From positions 372,001 through 436,000 of the forward strand of contig QVRM01005427.1 in NCBI GenBank assembly GCA_003439945.1: 64,000 bases of DNA. Direction: 5' to 3'. Below the pieces are notes generated by a model. That model made no database searches and had not been told where the DNA came from. It saw only the letters and a program-made list of their open reading frames with translations. Of the stretch, positions 27,230-39,200 are shown one piece after another. The first letter of the stretch is position 1; every line of letters starts with the position of its first letter. A program made the translations under genes and the position numbers. This DNA is from Dermanyssus gallinae. Its lineage: Eukaryota > Arthropoda > Arachnida > Mesostigmata > Dermanyssidae.

Positions 27230-27459
27230 TGTACGTAAAAGTTCCAATCATCTCTGTAAAGTCATACCTATGCTAATAGAGATATGATGCATCGGAGATA
27301 AATGTTTGTATTGTACTTACTGCCGTTTCTAAGTCTTGTACTAAGGTGGCGCAGTCCAAGTTAACGCCACCTGTTAGCTGCGATCATCTACAGTCCAACT
27401 CACCATCTCAGGCCAATTGAACGAACGATTTTAGTAACTGGTGTGTACACTACGGGTTC

Positions 27460-27465
27460 AATAAA
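27460..27465 (+). terminator. AATAAA polyadenylation signal for SKIV2L (proximal)
   Basis: A canonical hexamer about 230 bases after the stop codon. A second one follows at 27,508. Confidence 0.55.
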
Positions 27466-27507
27466 ACACGTATAGCCGGTGAAAACGGTATGTTCAGCTG
27501 TATATAA

Positions 27508-27513
27508 AATAAA
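27508..27513 (+). terminator. AATAAA polyadenylation signal for SKIV2L (distal)
   Basis: A second canonical hexamer, in TATATAAAATAAAGAC. Either this or the proximal signal could be used. Confidence 0.5.
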
Positions 27514-28068
27514 GACTTGGTTTTCTAAACTGCGTTTTCTACAGAAAAGCATCCTGGATGTATTTCAATACTTAAAAACATTATATATATATAACTTCCT
27601 CCATAACAAAACTAAAGAAAATACATTTTTGGCCGTCACAATACCACGAAAGATTTAGGAGATCATTATTTGAGATGGCTCAAACAACACTGGACAAGGG
27701 ACTGCCGCAAAGGACTACATACAACGCCTGTTATAGTCGTCTAGCGTGTATGTATCTATGCATAGAAGCCTCGCTCGCACTACGAAGGGTCTTCGAGCCA
27801 GGACCAAATTTCTTGACCCCACCGATGTCCATAAACTGACGATTGAGACACGCGTTAGCTGCCGGAGCGACGACACTTATTCTAGATCTTGTGGTCAAAA
27901 CAATTATTTTAACTTACTTTAGCCTTATGTCATCTAATCATCAGACGGGAACTAGAACCATCGTTACTGACCACTACGTGGGCCAGGTGTGACAATAAGC
28001 TTACTACAATAGAACAAAGATGATACGCAGGAAGATGCACAAATTAAAAACTTAGAACAATCGATTAA

Positions 28069-28074
28069 TTTATT
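28069..28074 (-). terminator. AATAAA polyadenylation signal for MRPS16
   Basis: TTTATT on the plus strand, about 90 bases beyond the MRPS16 stop codon, in the right orientation. Confidence 0.5.
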
Positions 28075-28163
28075 ATTATATCATTTACATATAAGAAACA
28101 TTGTCGTTTGGCAAGTACGAGTACTATTACTACTACTATTACTATCATTCATGTTTCGTGTTG

Positions 28164-28824
28164 CTAATTACTGGCGTTAGGCGACACCGCTGGAGCCTCG
28201 GAGGTGTGGTCAGCGTCTTTAGAAGCCGAGGGGTCTGTCGACTCCATCTTCTCTTTCCGTTTCCTCCAAGCACGCCGGTAGCTGTACGGATGAACCATGC
28301 TCCAGCCCGCCATGCCCAGTAACATTCCCGTCCCGCGGCTCAGGACAGCGCCTTGGCCCACCCAATAATTCAATCTGTAATCATGTTGTTTTTTAATTAA
28401 CGACGGAACTTCACTTGACATTTGTTAGTATTTAAATAGACATAAATAGTATGCGTTATTCTACGTGGCTATACTGTCAGTACTCCCCTCCTATCAGCAT
28501 TGCCCATTTGGTTTCCTCTGTATGTATGAGTATATACACTCTATATGAATATATATATATATATGAGCTTTCTGCTTTTTTTTTCGAGATTGCTGCATAC
28601 ACGTTACTAAGAAATCTATATATGGATATGTGTGTTACCAGTTACCTGTCATAGTTAATGCTGACGAGTTTTTCGTTTCGCTCATTTGGCATTGGATCGT
28701 AACTACCGATCTGTTCGAGCGTTTTCTGATAGTCACCCCGTCCAGGATAACCTGCGATGATGTGGTAGAAGGGGCGGTTGGCGCACCCCTTGAGCACGAG
28801 CGTCAAACAAACCGGTCTTGGCAT
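28164..28824 (-). CDS. MRPS16: Mitochondrial ribosomal protein S16 (bS16m)
   Basis: A component of the mitochondrial ribosomal small subunit. Two exons on the minus strand: 28,646-28,824 (start) and 28,164-28,374 (stop). They total 390 nt, or 129 aa (the human protein is 137). The splice GACAG|GTAAC to TTACAG|ATTG restores NYDRLNYWVG. Diagnostic S16 segments are LVLKGCANRPFYHI near residue 7, LEQIGSYDPMPN around 40, EKLVSINYDR around 50-60, then the metazoan-type continuation with an LLGMAGW segment (compare LLGLAGF in the human protein). The tail is charged and Ser/Asp-rich. ATG 28,824 is chosen because it is the only in-frame ATG after an upstream in-frame TAG. The predicted N-terminus is short, so any targeting signal must be very compact. 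The gene converges with SKIV2L. Confidence 0.95.
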
Positions 28825-29128
28825 TTTCTGTCTTCGGGTGCACACGAAACATGCACGAGACGCTAATATCTATGGAGATCAGACGGAAAGACATGGACTT
28901 AATTGATTCCTGTTATAATACGTGTTTGGCAGGTAGCAACACTGATACTGTAAGATGGTTAGAAACTTTTTAATCATCATCATTTATTTATTGCACCATA
29001 TGTATGGTATGTATGTATATATACATCATTGTAATAAAACACATGTTTATAGATAAGAGAGACATTTTTTAAGATGTAAGTGCCACGTGACTGTCGCAAC
29101 ACAACACTGCCAGTAATCAGCTGACACA

Positions 29129-29185
29129 TTATTTATTCGTTGAGGAACCACCCACTATACACAATAATATGTTAAACAAGAACAA

Positions 29186-29216
<31 letters not shown>

Positions 29217-29641
29217 TTATAAAAATACGATTGATAATGAACATTATCATTATCGAACGTGTAAGTCACCATCTCACGTACAGCGTACGTAAGGCCGTAC
29301 AACGTACAGCTTTGTGCAATTGTTTGTCCATAGAAGGCAAAAGCCAATGTAACGATTACAGCTATTGCGCCCATCAGTGTCGCAACGATTCTCTTCCATA
29401 GATCCGTTCCTCTTACAGATAATCGGATGTGAGGGAACCTGACCGCATTAAGTCTAGAACGCACGATCAAATAAGAAATCAGAGTTTTCAACCACAACAA
29501 GCGTGTTTCTTTCATTTGTTTTACTTGGTCTGGGAGGCGGCAAAGTCGGGTTTCGAGGTACCGTGGCAAATAGGAGAGGCGGTCAAAGTATCCACCACAG
29601 TGCCGTCCTAATCTGGTTTTGCCTTTACGATATGACGCCAA
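29129..29641 (-). CDS. Unrecognised open frame with one hydrophobic segment
   Basis: A minus-strand frame whose middle reads LWKRIVATLMGAIAVIVTL, continuing AFAFYGQTIAQ, which looks like one membrane-spanning helix. Its 3' end is just translation of a TA/A-rich tract. The region upstream on the minus strand (29,640-29,810) has a protein-like frame (RNFVPYKRRLFPEI, then NRKNFRSLANSYWRHIVKA) broken by two stops. It may be a decayed gene or chance. I do not recognise a family. Confidence 0.15.
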
Positions 29642-30829
29642 TAGGAGTTGGCCAGGCTACGGAAATTCTTGCGGTTAAAGTCGGAAGTCTCCCTGGGGAA
29701 ACCAATGATACGCGTAGTGCTCTGGCTAAGGTCGCGTTAACATGGGCGTATCTCGGGAAACAGCCTGCGCTTATACGGCACGAAATTCCGCACCTACTCA
29801 ATAGGCGAATCTAGTAGTGCACATATACACTTGTACGCTAAGTATATGTGTGCTCGACAGCAAGTTTTATATACGCTAGAACATTATTATTGTTTACTAA
29901 GGTGCCAATCGACGCGGGGCCCTCACATAACACATTATTCAGCTTTAGATCTAAACCTAATACATCTTACAGCCATTGCCCCATCCATATTAGTCAGAGC
30001 TAAAGGATGCAGAAAGTGTGCCACTTTACTTAAGAACCATTGTGCTAAATTGCGTATTGTACTCCCTACTTTACTTTCGTCATTTTGGCTCGTAGACGAC
30101 GCTTTCGAAGTTTATCCTCTAGCATCCAGATGCGGTCAGTTTCTGGGATGCCAATGCGATAAAATTAGGTGAATAGATCCCTAAAAGTATGCCTCTCAGT
30201 GGGCTGTAACAAATCACTGCCTATCGCAGAAGGTATCCCACAGAGGCTAGCGTGATTCCGGAGACTAGCCCTCTTTTCTGCCAAGAGTTCTTTCGAGAAC
30301 ATCATCATCGTCACACAGAAAGCGAAATACACGAGAATCAACAAGTCAATACAGATAAATGCACAGTACGGAAATATGGACGTGTTATGATATAATTTTT
30401 TGTACTTCCTACACAATTTTTTGTACTTCCTATACAAGATGAAAAAAATAAAGCATTCTCACATAATAATGATAATAATTATTACTAAACAAATAGCAAC
30501 CATGCTCATATTATTTTGGTGATGATTATTATTAAACGAATCAACAAGTTAGGTAGGCTGCCACCGATAGACATACAGGCATTTGCAAGTAAAATGGTTC
30601 GACACAACGAACGATTTTAGTGGGGAGACAGCGCTTGCCAAGTAAAACTGAACGGCGGCAATCTTCTTAGCAATACCTAAGGGTAACTATATAGTGACAG
30701 TGTAAGCACGACGCCACTCAAGGTTTTCTCAGACGCGCGGCAGAGATCTCAGCCTCTACACCTTCAATAAGGCATTCTCATTCCATTATCTTCTTATATG
30801 GATGCACTGATTTATTATTAGCTTGACCC

Positions 30830-30930
30830 AGAACACAGGTCACCATTTGATATCAGGGGAGCTTGAAGCGGCAGTATAAACGGACTTGTTGAAATATCTA
30901 GGATTTCCCAATCGTCCTTGTGGCAGCATA
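30830..30930 (-). mobile_element. SINE family 2 copy, body fragment
   Basis: The plus-strand text contains GATATCAGGGGAGCTTGAAG, CGGCAGTATAAACGGAC, TTGTTGAAATATCTAGG and TGTGGCAGCAT. These are in the same order and spacing as at 5680-5775. The tRNA-like head is missing. Confidence 0.7.
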
Positions 30931-33331
30931 TAAACCTTCTCCAGAAGAGATCCCGGCCGGAGATCCAATAGGCCAAAGATGATGAACGATTTCAAACACG
31001 CGCACGCTTTGATCTAGTAGTGTAGCACCGGTAGTAACGGCTATTGCTGGATCGAATCCTGCATCTAGCTGCCTAGCAAACGTAATAAATAATACAGATC
31101 TCATCTAAATGGCTCAAAGTCGCGATCATCATGTCACTATTATTATTACCATCATCATCATTATTATTAATAAAAAATACCCCTGTTAAAAAAATATATA
31201 TTATCGGAAATTGTTTCGTACAAAATTCGTGTGTTGATAAAGGTCATAGATACTTAAACAAATTGATTTATTTTCTGCATATAAATATATATATATATAT
31301 ACGATGGCAGACACGGGCGATAGCCTTTTCTGCAAAATTACCTGAATAGTTATAATTGTTTGAATGTATGTAATAATGCAAATTTCAAGCTCAATGAACA
31401 GTTATTGAACTTAAATAAATTTGCTGTCCGGAGAAGACGGTCCCATAAAAAAAAATATATATATATATATACTTGATTGTCATACATACAGGGGCTATGC
31501 TTTATGCTGTGAATAGTAGTAATAGATTAAACATATAGAACCAAAAAACAACCTTCCAGTTGGCGGTATTGAGATATGTGCTGAATTATGCGCGGTCGAA
31601 CACTATGCGCGGATACGCAGGCACACGTGCAGCAATAGTGCTAGTAGCTATAGTGGCATTGAATTTGAGGATGCACCGAACGGCATATTATGAAGTCAAT
31701 AAGGCAGCTCTGCAAAGTAAGCCAGACTACGCTTCAGACTACGACGACTTCATTCATTCATTCAATCAGTCAGTTGGCTGGTCGGTCAGCGACTGAGACA
31801 ACTAAACCAATAACGTTTGTTTGTAGAAGAGACAGTTAGCAGCACGAATCGACGAATACAATACTTACGACATACGACAATGAGCGGCGCGAGATCGAGC
31901 ACAACGACTCACAAACGCCAGACGCCTCGGCGCAAACCTCAGCGCGTGTGTTCGTTAATCTACTGATTTTGTCGCGATCTTGCTTTCTCTGGCTTTCTTT
32001 GTTGTGGTTGTTGTTGTTGTTGTTGTTGTTGTTATTGTTGCTGCTGTTGTTGTTTTTGTTATGAACCGACTGCAACCACCAACAACAACAACATCGAACA
32101 CGCCAGCAGCGGCGTTCGTAGCAGGTCGTGTGCGGCGTTTGAACGGCTATTCAGTTTCTGTTGTTGTTGTTGCTGTTTCGGTTCTTGCTATTGTTGCTGC
32201 CGCTGCTGATTCATAACATCAGTCCATAAGACGACAGCGCCTTAATAACACGCCAAAGCAAGCCACGGTCGCCAATCGAATCTGGCCGAGCCTGGCCGTC
32301 TACTATAGATGCCGTCGCTGCCGCAGGTCGTCACCAGAAGCTGCTCTCACATGTGCAGAGCCCCAAACACGCAAGATATACATGCATGCCTGCCTACCTG
32401 CGTGCGCGGTACAACTTCCGAACTACAGCGCTGCGTACCGGCCACCAGCAGATAGATAGACATGCACACAGAGCGCCGGACAGAAATACTAGAACCAAAC
32501 AAACGGCTCGCCCTCTATCTCCCTTCTCTTCCTCTCCCTCTTGGCTTGTGTTCCATCATCCCTCTGCTGGCAGCAGCATCCAGAGCCAGCCAGATCTACG
32601 GAGCTGCTGTTCCAAATAGAACATCGTCGGCCAGGGCGTACGCTAGGGACAGTGCAGGACAGTCGCCGCACCCGGAACTCGCTCCTGCTGGCATTTCTTG
32701 GCTCTTTCCAGAGATGGAGAGAGAGCAAGGGGCAAGCATTTACATGCATGCAACCTCTACTGCTTCGGCTACTGCTGATATACGTGCAAAACTCGGCAGC
32801 AACCAATAATACCAACGATAACAACAACAACAACAACAATATTGCTTATACCCGAGTTGTAACAACAAAACGTCGTCTCTTTTCATTTCTCTATCTATTT
32901 CCATCCCATTTAATCTCCTTATACGTCAATCTCCGTCTTTTCCCGCTCTATTACGATGGGTGTATGTGTGTGTTTGTCGATGATTGTTGTTGTTGCCGCA
33001 AATTTGGCAGCTTGGCAGTGCATTCGCGTTCTGCGCATCATTCATAATCTGCGTTCTTGGCTATACTAACGAGAACGGCTCGCTGATCGCTACCTACTCA
33101 TCGTCGACGAGACGATGAGTAGCAAAGTCGCTAGGTAGATTTGCAGGCGAGCGAGGTAGAAGCGAGGTAACTTGGAGGATTAACTGCGAGTTCGGGGCGA
33201 GTCTAACGACAAAGGACAATTAGTTTATGCGGTCATTCATACATCGCATCTCGTAGTGTCTGCTGACTGTTCTGAGGCGTTTGTGTGTGTGAGGCGGCTG
33301 GCTATCCGTCCAAACGATTCAAACGGTTTGT

Positions 33332-33838
33332 TTGGGTTTCGGGTGGTCGGTGAACGGTCGCAGCAGGCCCGACTTCCGGGTGCAGCAGTGCGGCTCTTCC
33401 CGCCACCATCGCTCGGCTGGCTCTGTCATAGACGCCAGTAATTGGCGGCTGGCGACTAGATGCAGAACGACGTCCGGCTGGCCTCAAATTGAGCTCGGTC
33501 ATATATCAGTCCGCCGGCCAGAGGCCAGAAGTGGCGGAGCGAGCGGGGCGGCGGTCGGTGGGGAGACGTTCCTGGAAGATGCTGTTGTGCGACTGCACGT
33601 AACGCGTCGCATCGCCTTCCAGAAGCAGGTCAAAGATAGGCTGGACGATAAACGTCAAAAGCCTATCAATGTGTGGCAACTCTATGGTAGACAACCGACG
33701 TCATTGATTGGCCCACCATTCATGCAGCAGTATGCAGCGAAATGGCGGCGTAGATACATACATAATGTTGGATTTCTTCGTTTGGGCTTGTTTGATGCGT
33801 TTCGATGGGAATCGCGCATTCACATCTGGCGCACGTGA
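33332..33838 (+). CDS. Hypothetical 168-codon open frame, doubtful
   Basis: The longest non-repetitive open frame in the BRWD upstream region. It lies in GC-rich DNA, contains no low-complexity tract, and includes RIAFQKQVKDRLDDKRQKP and FMQQYAAKWRRRY. The minus strand is also largely open, as expected in GC-rich promoter-type sequence, and no domain is recognised. There is no clear splice context. It may be chance or an upstream non-coding exon. Confidence 0.15.
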   Translation: MGFGWSVNGRSRPDFRVQQCGSSRHHRSAGSVIDASNWRLATRCRTTSGWPQIELGHISVRRPEARSGGASGAAVGGETFLEDAVVRLHVTRRIAFQKQVKDRLDDKRQKPINVWQLYGRQPTSLIGPPFMQQYAAKWRRRYIHNVGFLRLGLFDAFRWESRIHIWRT

Positions 33839-35179
33839 ATCGGATGCTTGCCGCGCGCACACCGCCCAACAGAGCGCGATATGAAGAGAGCTAGTTGCTG
33901 GATTCGCTGGATGACGGCGCCTGTCTCGCAGCATATAGCATGTCGGCCGTCCAACGAGCGCAGATTGATGGCACTCGGTAAATCGCCTCTTTTTCGAGCA
34001 AATTCTGCCTACATATCAATTGGCCTGATGGGACGCCTGTGGGCGAGATGCGATGAAGTTTGAGGGGTCGAATGCCGCCCCCCGCTCACCTGTCATCATT
34101 CTTTGTCCTACGATCGACGATCCGCTAGTACATCTATTTTGTACTCTCCAGGGTCATTGACCCCCCGAGGGCCCCGGGGGGAAAGGGTGAACGAAATGAC
34201 GGATTTCGGCCGAAAACTGAAAGTACGTCAAATTGCGACCGACCTTTTGCCAGGCCTGATCACGGCCCGCTGCTGATCGGGTCAGCACGAGTCCGACAGG
34301 CTCAAGTCGACGATGTAGCGTCGAAACGCGCCCCTCACGTCGGAGGTTCATAAACAAACGCACGTGCTTTTCCAACGGCCCCGGCGACCAATGTAGGCAA
34401 CTACGGCAGCAGCAGCAACAACAACAACGGCAACAACAGCGTTATTATAGAGAGGGCCCTATGGGTCAGTTACGGACGGTGTTTTTTGGAGGCGACGTTC
34501 GCAACCGTTCCGTCTCCAGACGGGTGGTATCAGCCGGTACCGGTTATCCGAAACGCGACCACGACATGCGACTCGGTCTGAACGAGCCGAACAAATGCTT
34601 CAAACGGCTCGAATACTGCCTAAAGGCCGGATCTAGATGGTGGTGGTGGTGGTGGTGGTGGCCGCAGCGAAGGGGACTGACTGCCCGCCCCTATGTGAAG
34701 CGGCGTGGACGCAATGCGACATCTAGTTGGCGTCTGCGAGAGAGTTCTGTAGCAGCAGCATTAGCAGTCGTAGTTATAGTAGTCATAGTCGTAGTAGTAA
34801 TAGCTTGTATTAGAATGAGTCGCGTTGAGTGAAGTAGTTTGCAACTGCAGCAACTGCAGCAGCAGCATCAGTAGAAACAGCAGCAATAATAATAGAACTA
34901 CTGTCGTGTAGAGGCGGCGAGTGTTGAAGCCAAGCGACGAACGAGGAGAAACGCCAACGACCGTTCAACCGTGCTGTGGCCATTAGACTGTTGTGCATTT
35001 GGGAGGCGCTTTTGCCTATTTCAGTGGTGGGCGAATTTCGCGTCGTGCGTTGTTTGAGTGTGTTCGTGTGTTCGGGTGTGAGAGTCTGCTGTTGTTGAAC
35101 GTTGTGTGCGAGGCGACATCGTACAAGTGTGTGTGACGAACGATAAATATGTCCTGGCATACGTGAAGGGGAAGTCACC

Positions 35180-36211
35180 ATGTCTTCCCGGGACAGACTG
35201 GAGCAAGGTAGGGCCGTTGGTTGTATATGCATATCTATCTGTATGTATCTCTGTGTGATTGTGTGTTAGTATGTATCGCTAGGCGATCGGGTAACGGCTC
35301 GGACAAGGCGTTCTTCCTGCAGCGCTGCCATAGAGAGAGCATTATATATATATATATATAGACGATAAATATGCTCCTCGGGCTGGCCGCTAGACATGAT
35401 GAGGTTGTAGCTGCCGTCACCACAAAGTACAATACACCAAAACGAACAAAAACGAAAAGAGAATATATATACACACACACACGGACGCAACGTTCGTTAG
35501 TCGAGCCCATAGTGCTTGTTGAGTAGTACCAAGAAGCAAGAGTATCAGTTGTAGAGTAGCACTGCATACTCTTAATGTTGTTTTTGTTGCTGTGACTATG
35601 CTGAAATGCCCTCGAATCGCCAACGGTTGCAGCGTCCATTAAGCAAGCGTCCGTACGCAAATCGAAACCGCACGAAATATGTCTAGGTGAAGAAAGGAAA
35701 CTAGCTTCTAGTCTCGAGGAGATGCAGTCAATATAGGCCGAAGCGATCATTTGCAACAACAACAACAATCATCCCGCGTTCACAGAAGTTTAAGGGCCAA
35801 TATACGATACCTGTATAGACATAAGCACATACAAATGTGTATATGTTTACGTGTACGTACTCGCACATGAGGTGTTTTTCTATTCGCATCCATTTGCTAT
35901 TTATTCATTTTTAATTGAATTGGACGAATGTGTTAAACGACGCGGGACGTTGTATTTGTGAAAAGGTATTGTTTGTTAACAGGCAATATTTGAGCGGACA
36001 TAATCAAGCTGTTGTTTGTGATTATGTTTGCTTGTTTATTTTGTTATGCTAGCTTGTTTTCAATGCTACTCTACGAGCCTGTTGTGGTCTTGCGATTGAA
36101 TGTATTGTTTATTAACTAATATTTGGCTTATGCAAGTTATATGTGGTCTTGCGATATTGTTCGGTTATAAGGTTTTCTTGTCCGTGCGGCAGTGATTAGG
36201 AAAAGCTGTAG

Positions 36212-36247
<36 letters not shown>

Positions 36248-39200
36248 TCACGCACAATTACTATCGTGACGCGGATCTGTGCGTAATAATGACGTGATTG
36301 GGGAGCGTTTCGCCCCACCGTAGAGCTGTACGTACTCGTTGTACTAGTTGTTAATGCTACGAATGATGGTCGATTCTTTGCTCGACTTCCCCACTGATTA
36401 GCTAGCTGAATTTGTCAACTAACGGCCTAATATTTATTATTTTTTCGTGTTGCTACAAATTGCCTCTTTTACAGAGCTCTACTATTTAATAGCGAGATTT
36501 CTCGAGACAGGGCCGTGCGAAAATGCCGCCAGGGCCTTGCGCCAGGAAATCAACCAGTATAAGGTAAGCACATCGCCTATGTACCTATTTATAATCACAT
36601 GTATACATGCCCTTAAGTTATTTCCTGCTTTATTTTGGTCAGTAAATACCCTTTTCTGTAAGAAATCGAAAAAAAAAACGTTCTAACGTGTTGTTATATA
36701 TATTCTTTAGATTTGAGCAGGGTTCCGCGGATGTGTCCTGTTTAGTCCTGCCAGTGCTCCAAGAGTTTCTTAGCTCGGTTGAAGTCTTACTCTGCTTGTC
36801 TTCTCCCACAACTACGAAAAATGTCGTGTTCTATTTTATTTTTCTGTGTATTATTATATCTATAAGTTCAGCTCCAAAAACCAAGTCTGTAACTTCTGCT
36901 ATGTAGTATACGTCGTACTCTACATATAGATATTTATGTTTTGGTACTTCTGTGCCTCTCCACCTCCCCTCACCCCCTCTTTCTGGTGTTTTGGGATCTG
37001 CTGAGGCTAGGTATGCTAAAGTCAGCCAGGTGTGCCCTCGCGTATTATTTTAACGACTAGGCTACGTAATTGAACGTAATATTATCGACCTCCCGACCGC
37101 TGGCCTGTCGTCCACACACGCATATTCCGTTTAACGAGTTTCTCCATATATACTCGCGCAAGCGACTTTGGCTTTCAGCCATCCATGCTCACATTTGCAA
37201 GATCTCTTGTGAAGTAGCATCTTTACCTTGAGCTTTCTTGGCCCTAAAGCTAGACCAGCCTGTGTCGCCGTCAATGAATTCACTGACCACCATGGCCTCT
37301 TTTTCTTCCTAGCATTCACTAGATTCATTCCGTTTAAAGCGCACTCTAAACTCAGATGTACTACAGTTTGTTTATGTGGAAATTATTCAAGCTTCCATCT
37401 CTTCACGTATGGCATATGACATAGGGTGCAAATTCAAACGTACACCAATAAGTTATCGGAGCAATGAGCTAAGTTAAGGTAGTCGCAAGAAGAACATCAA
37501 TATTCGCATGAACATATAAATGTTTTTATATTGACACAGTCAGAAGAAAGACCCACTCGGCGAAGCATGCCTAATTTGATTGATTTTATTTCAGCTCCTG
37601 CCTCAGCGGACAGATTGGGAAAACGGACGCCACGATGTGACGATCGAGGAAATGGTATGCGTTCTTTACTTGGGATAAGTGTTTGAACTTTCTAGCGCCT
37701 TGTAGTGGCTCTGGTTATTTACCTGTTTGTTATAAACCGTCACATAGATTCTATATTTGCCTTAAAGGTATATGGAGAATTGCCTCGTTTGAATTTGGGT
37801 CGATTCTCCACCAGACAGCGAATTAGCGAGCACAAGAACGTCAATGCCACAAGAGTCATACCCAAATCGGGTTGCAAAACTGTTCTTTTGAGCAATTTAG
37901 CGAGGATAAAGTGAACAAGAGTTTTTCAAGACTTCGATCGACCATTGGTTATCAGAAGCCATCTTTGGGGAATGTGTGTTCGTGGTATAAAAATATCAAT
38001 TGCACATTTTAATCTTTATCATAGCACCCCGTGAGGGACGTTCAAAAATAGAAAAGTACGTCGAAAATGTGGCTTGTGGAAAGCTGCGATTGATGAAAAC
38101 TCAAGCTTAACATATGCACCTCTAGAATCAACTTCTCGCGATTTATCGCAGGAAAAGGGAGCGTGGATCTTTCTGGCTCAATAATTTTGGATAAAACTCT
38201 ACGAGGGTCGGTCTTATTTGTTCTCGAGACTCGTCACAAATGATGCGACTTGGGTACATTTGTAGTACTTTCTACTCAAGTCCCAAAGCTCACCGTGATT
38301 AGGCGTTGGAGCGCCACCCAAGCCCAAAAAGTGAAGCGGCAATCGTCGGCTGGGTGATGGTAGCCAACTTCTTCTCCAGCGAAGTGGAAAAAGGTTATAC
38401 AGTGACGATTGTTACACTGCAGAATTCCTACCAACAGTTTTCACTGCACCCACCAAGAAAAGCTCTAAAACGTCTTTTAGGCGATGGTCTCCACGAAAAC
38501 GCGCGAGCCTACCGGGCGAAAGTAATGAGACTTTTCTCGGACTCACGCTGGTGAAGTACCCAGCGTAGTCAGGCCCCAATATTCGGCGATTATTCGTATT
38601 TGCATCACCGCTATGCTATACACATCTACGCACTTAGATAGAATGAAACGAACATATGTGCGCGCCAAGTTCTAACAGCATGCTTTTTCCCTCGGCCGTG
38701 TCTTGCTTAGGTGGAGCGGTGGCCGGTTCAACCGGACCACTTGCTGCGTCTCTGCGAAAATCTGTGGACATCGCTTGAGATTGCTGTGCCTACGACCCTA
38801 CCCAATGCGCCGCGAAGTCTGCTGGCGCACGGGCGTCACTCGGTGCTACGCACCCGGGAGTCCGTGGCGTCGAAGCGTCCTTTGCGCACGGCGGAATTGT
38901 TGCACGGCCGACTTGGTCGTCGCGCAATCAATATGTCGACGACGCAATGCCCGTCGTTGGCGCTGCTGGTGCGCTCGTCACAGGTGAATCCGCACCGCAA
39001 CATGCTGAGCATGGTACCGGTTAGCTGGTACAGCGGATCGACGCTGTTCCGCCGCATCATGGGCCACCTGCAGGCCGTCTACTGTGTGCTGTATGATCAC
39101 ACCGGCATGTACATTTTCACGGGAGCCGACGATCATCTAGTCAAGATCTGGAGCGCCACCGATGGCCGCCTTCGAGCGACTCTACGAGGCCACGCCTCCG

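Larger units (their letters stand above)
27230..28163. other. Convergent intergenic spacer, SKIV2L to MRPS16
   Basis: It holds the 3' untranslated regions of two tail-to-tail genes and polyadenylation signals for both strands, listed separately. No other gene is seen. Short AT-rich stretches and one GAAGGGTCTTCGAGCCAGG segment near 27,785 are present. Confidence 0.6.
28825..35179. other. Intergenic region and BRWD promoter side
   Basis: No confidently recognised gene. About 29,000-31,500 is AT-rich with SINE pieces and weak open frames. About 31,800-35,170 is GC-richer with GTT/CAA, CAG and GTAGTA repeats and several overlapping open frames on both strands. The last kilobase probably includes the promoter and 5' untranslated region of the BRWD gene starting at 35,180. 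A short direct repeat (TTTTTTGTACTTCCTACACAA type, twice) lies at about 30,392-30,435. Confidence 0.5.
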
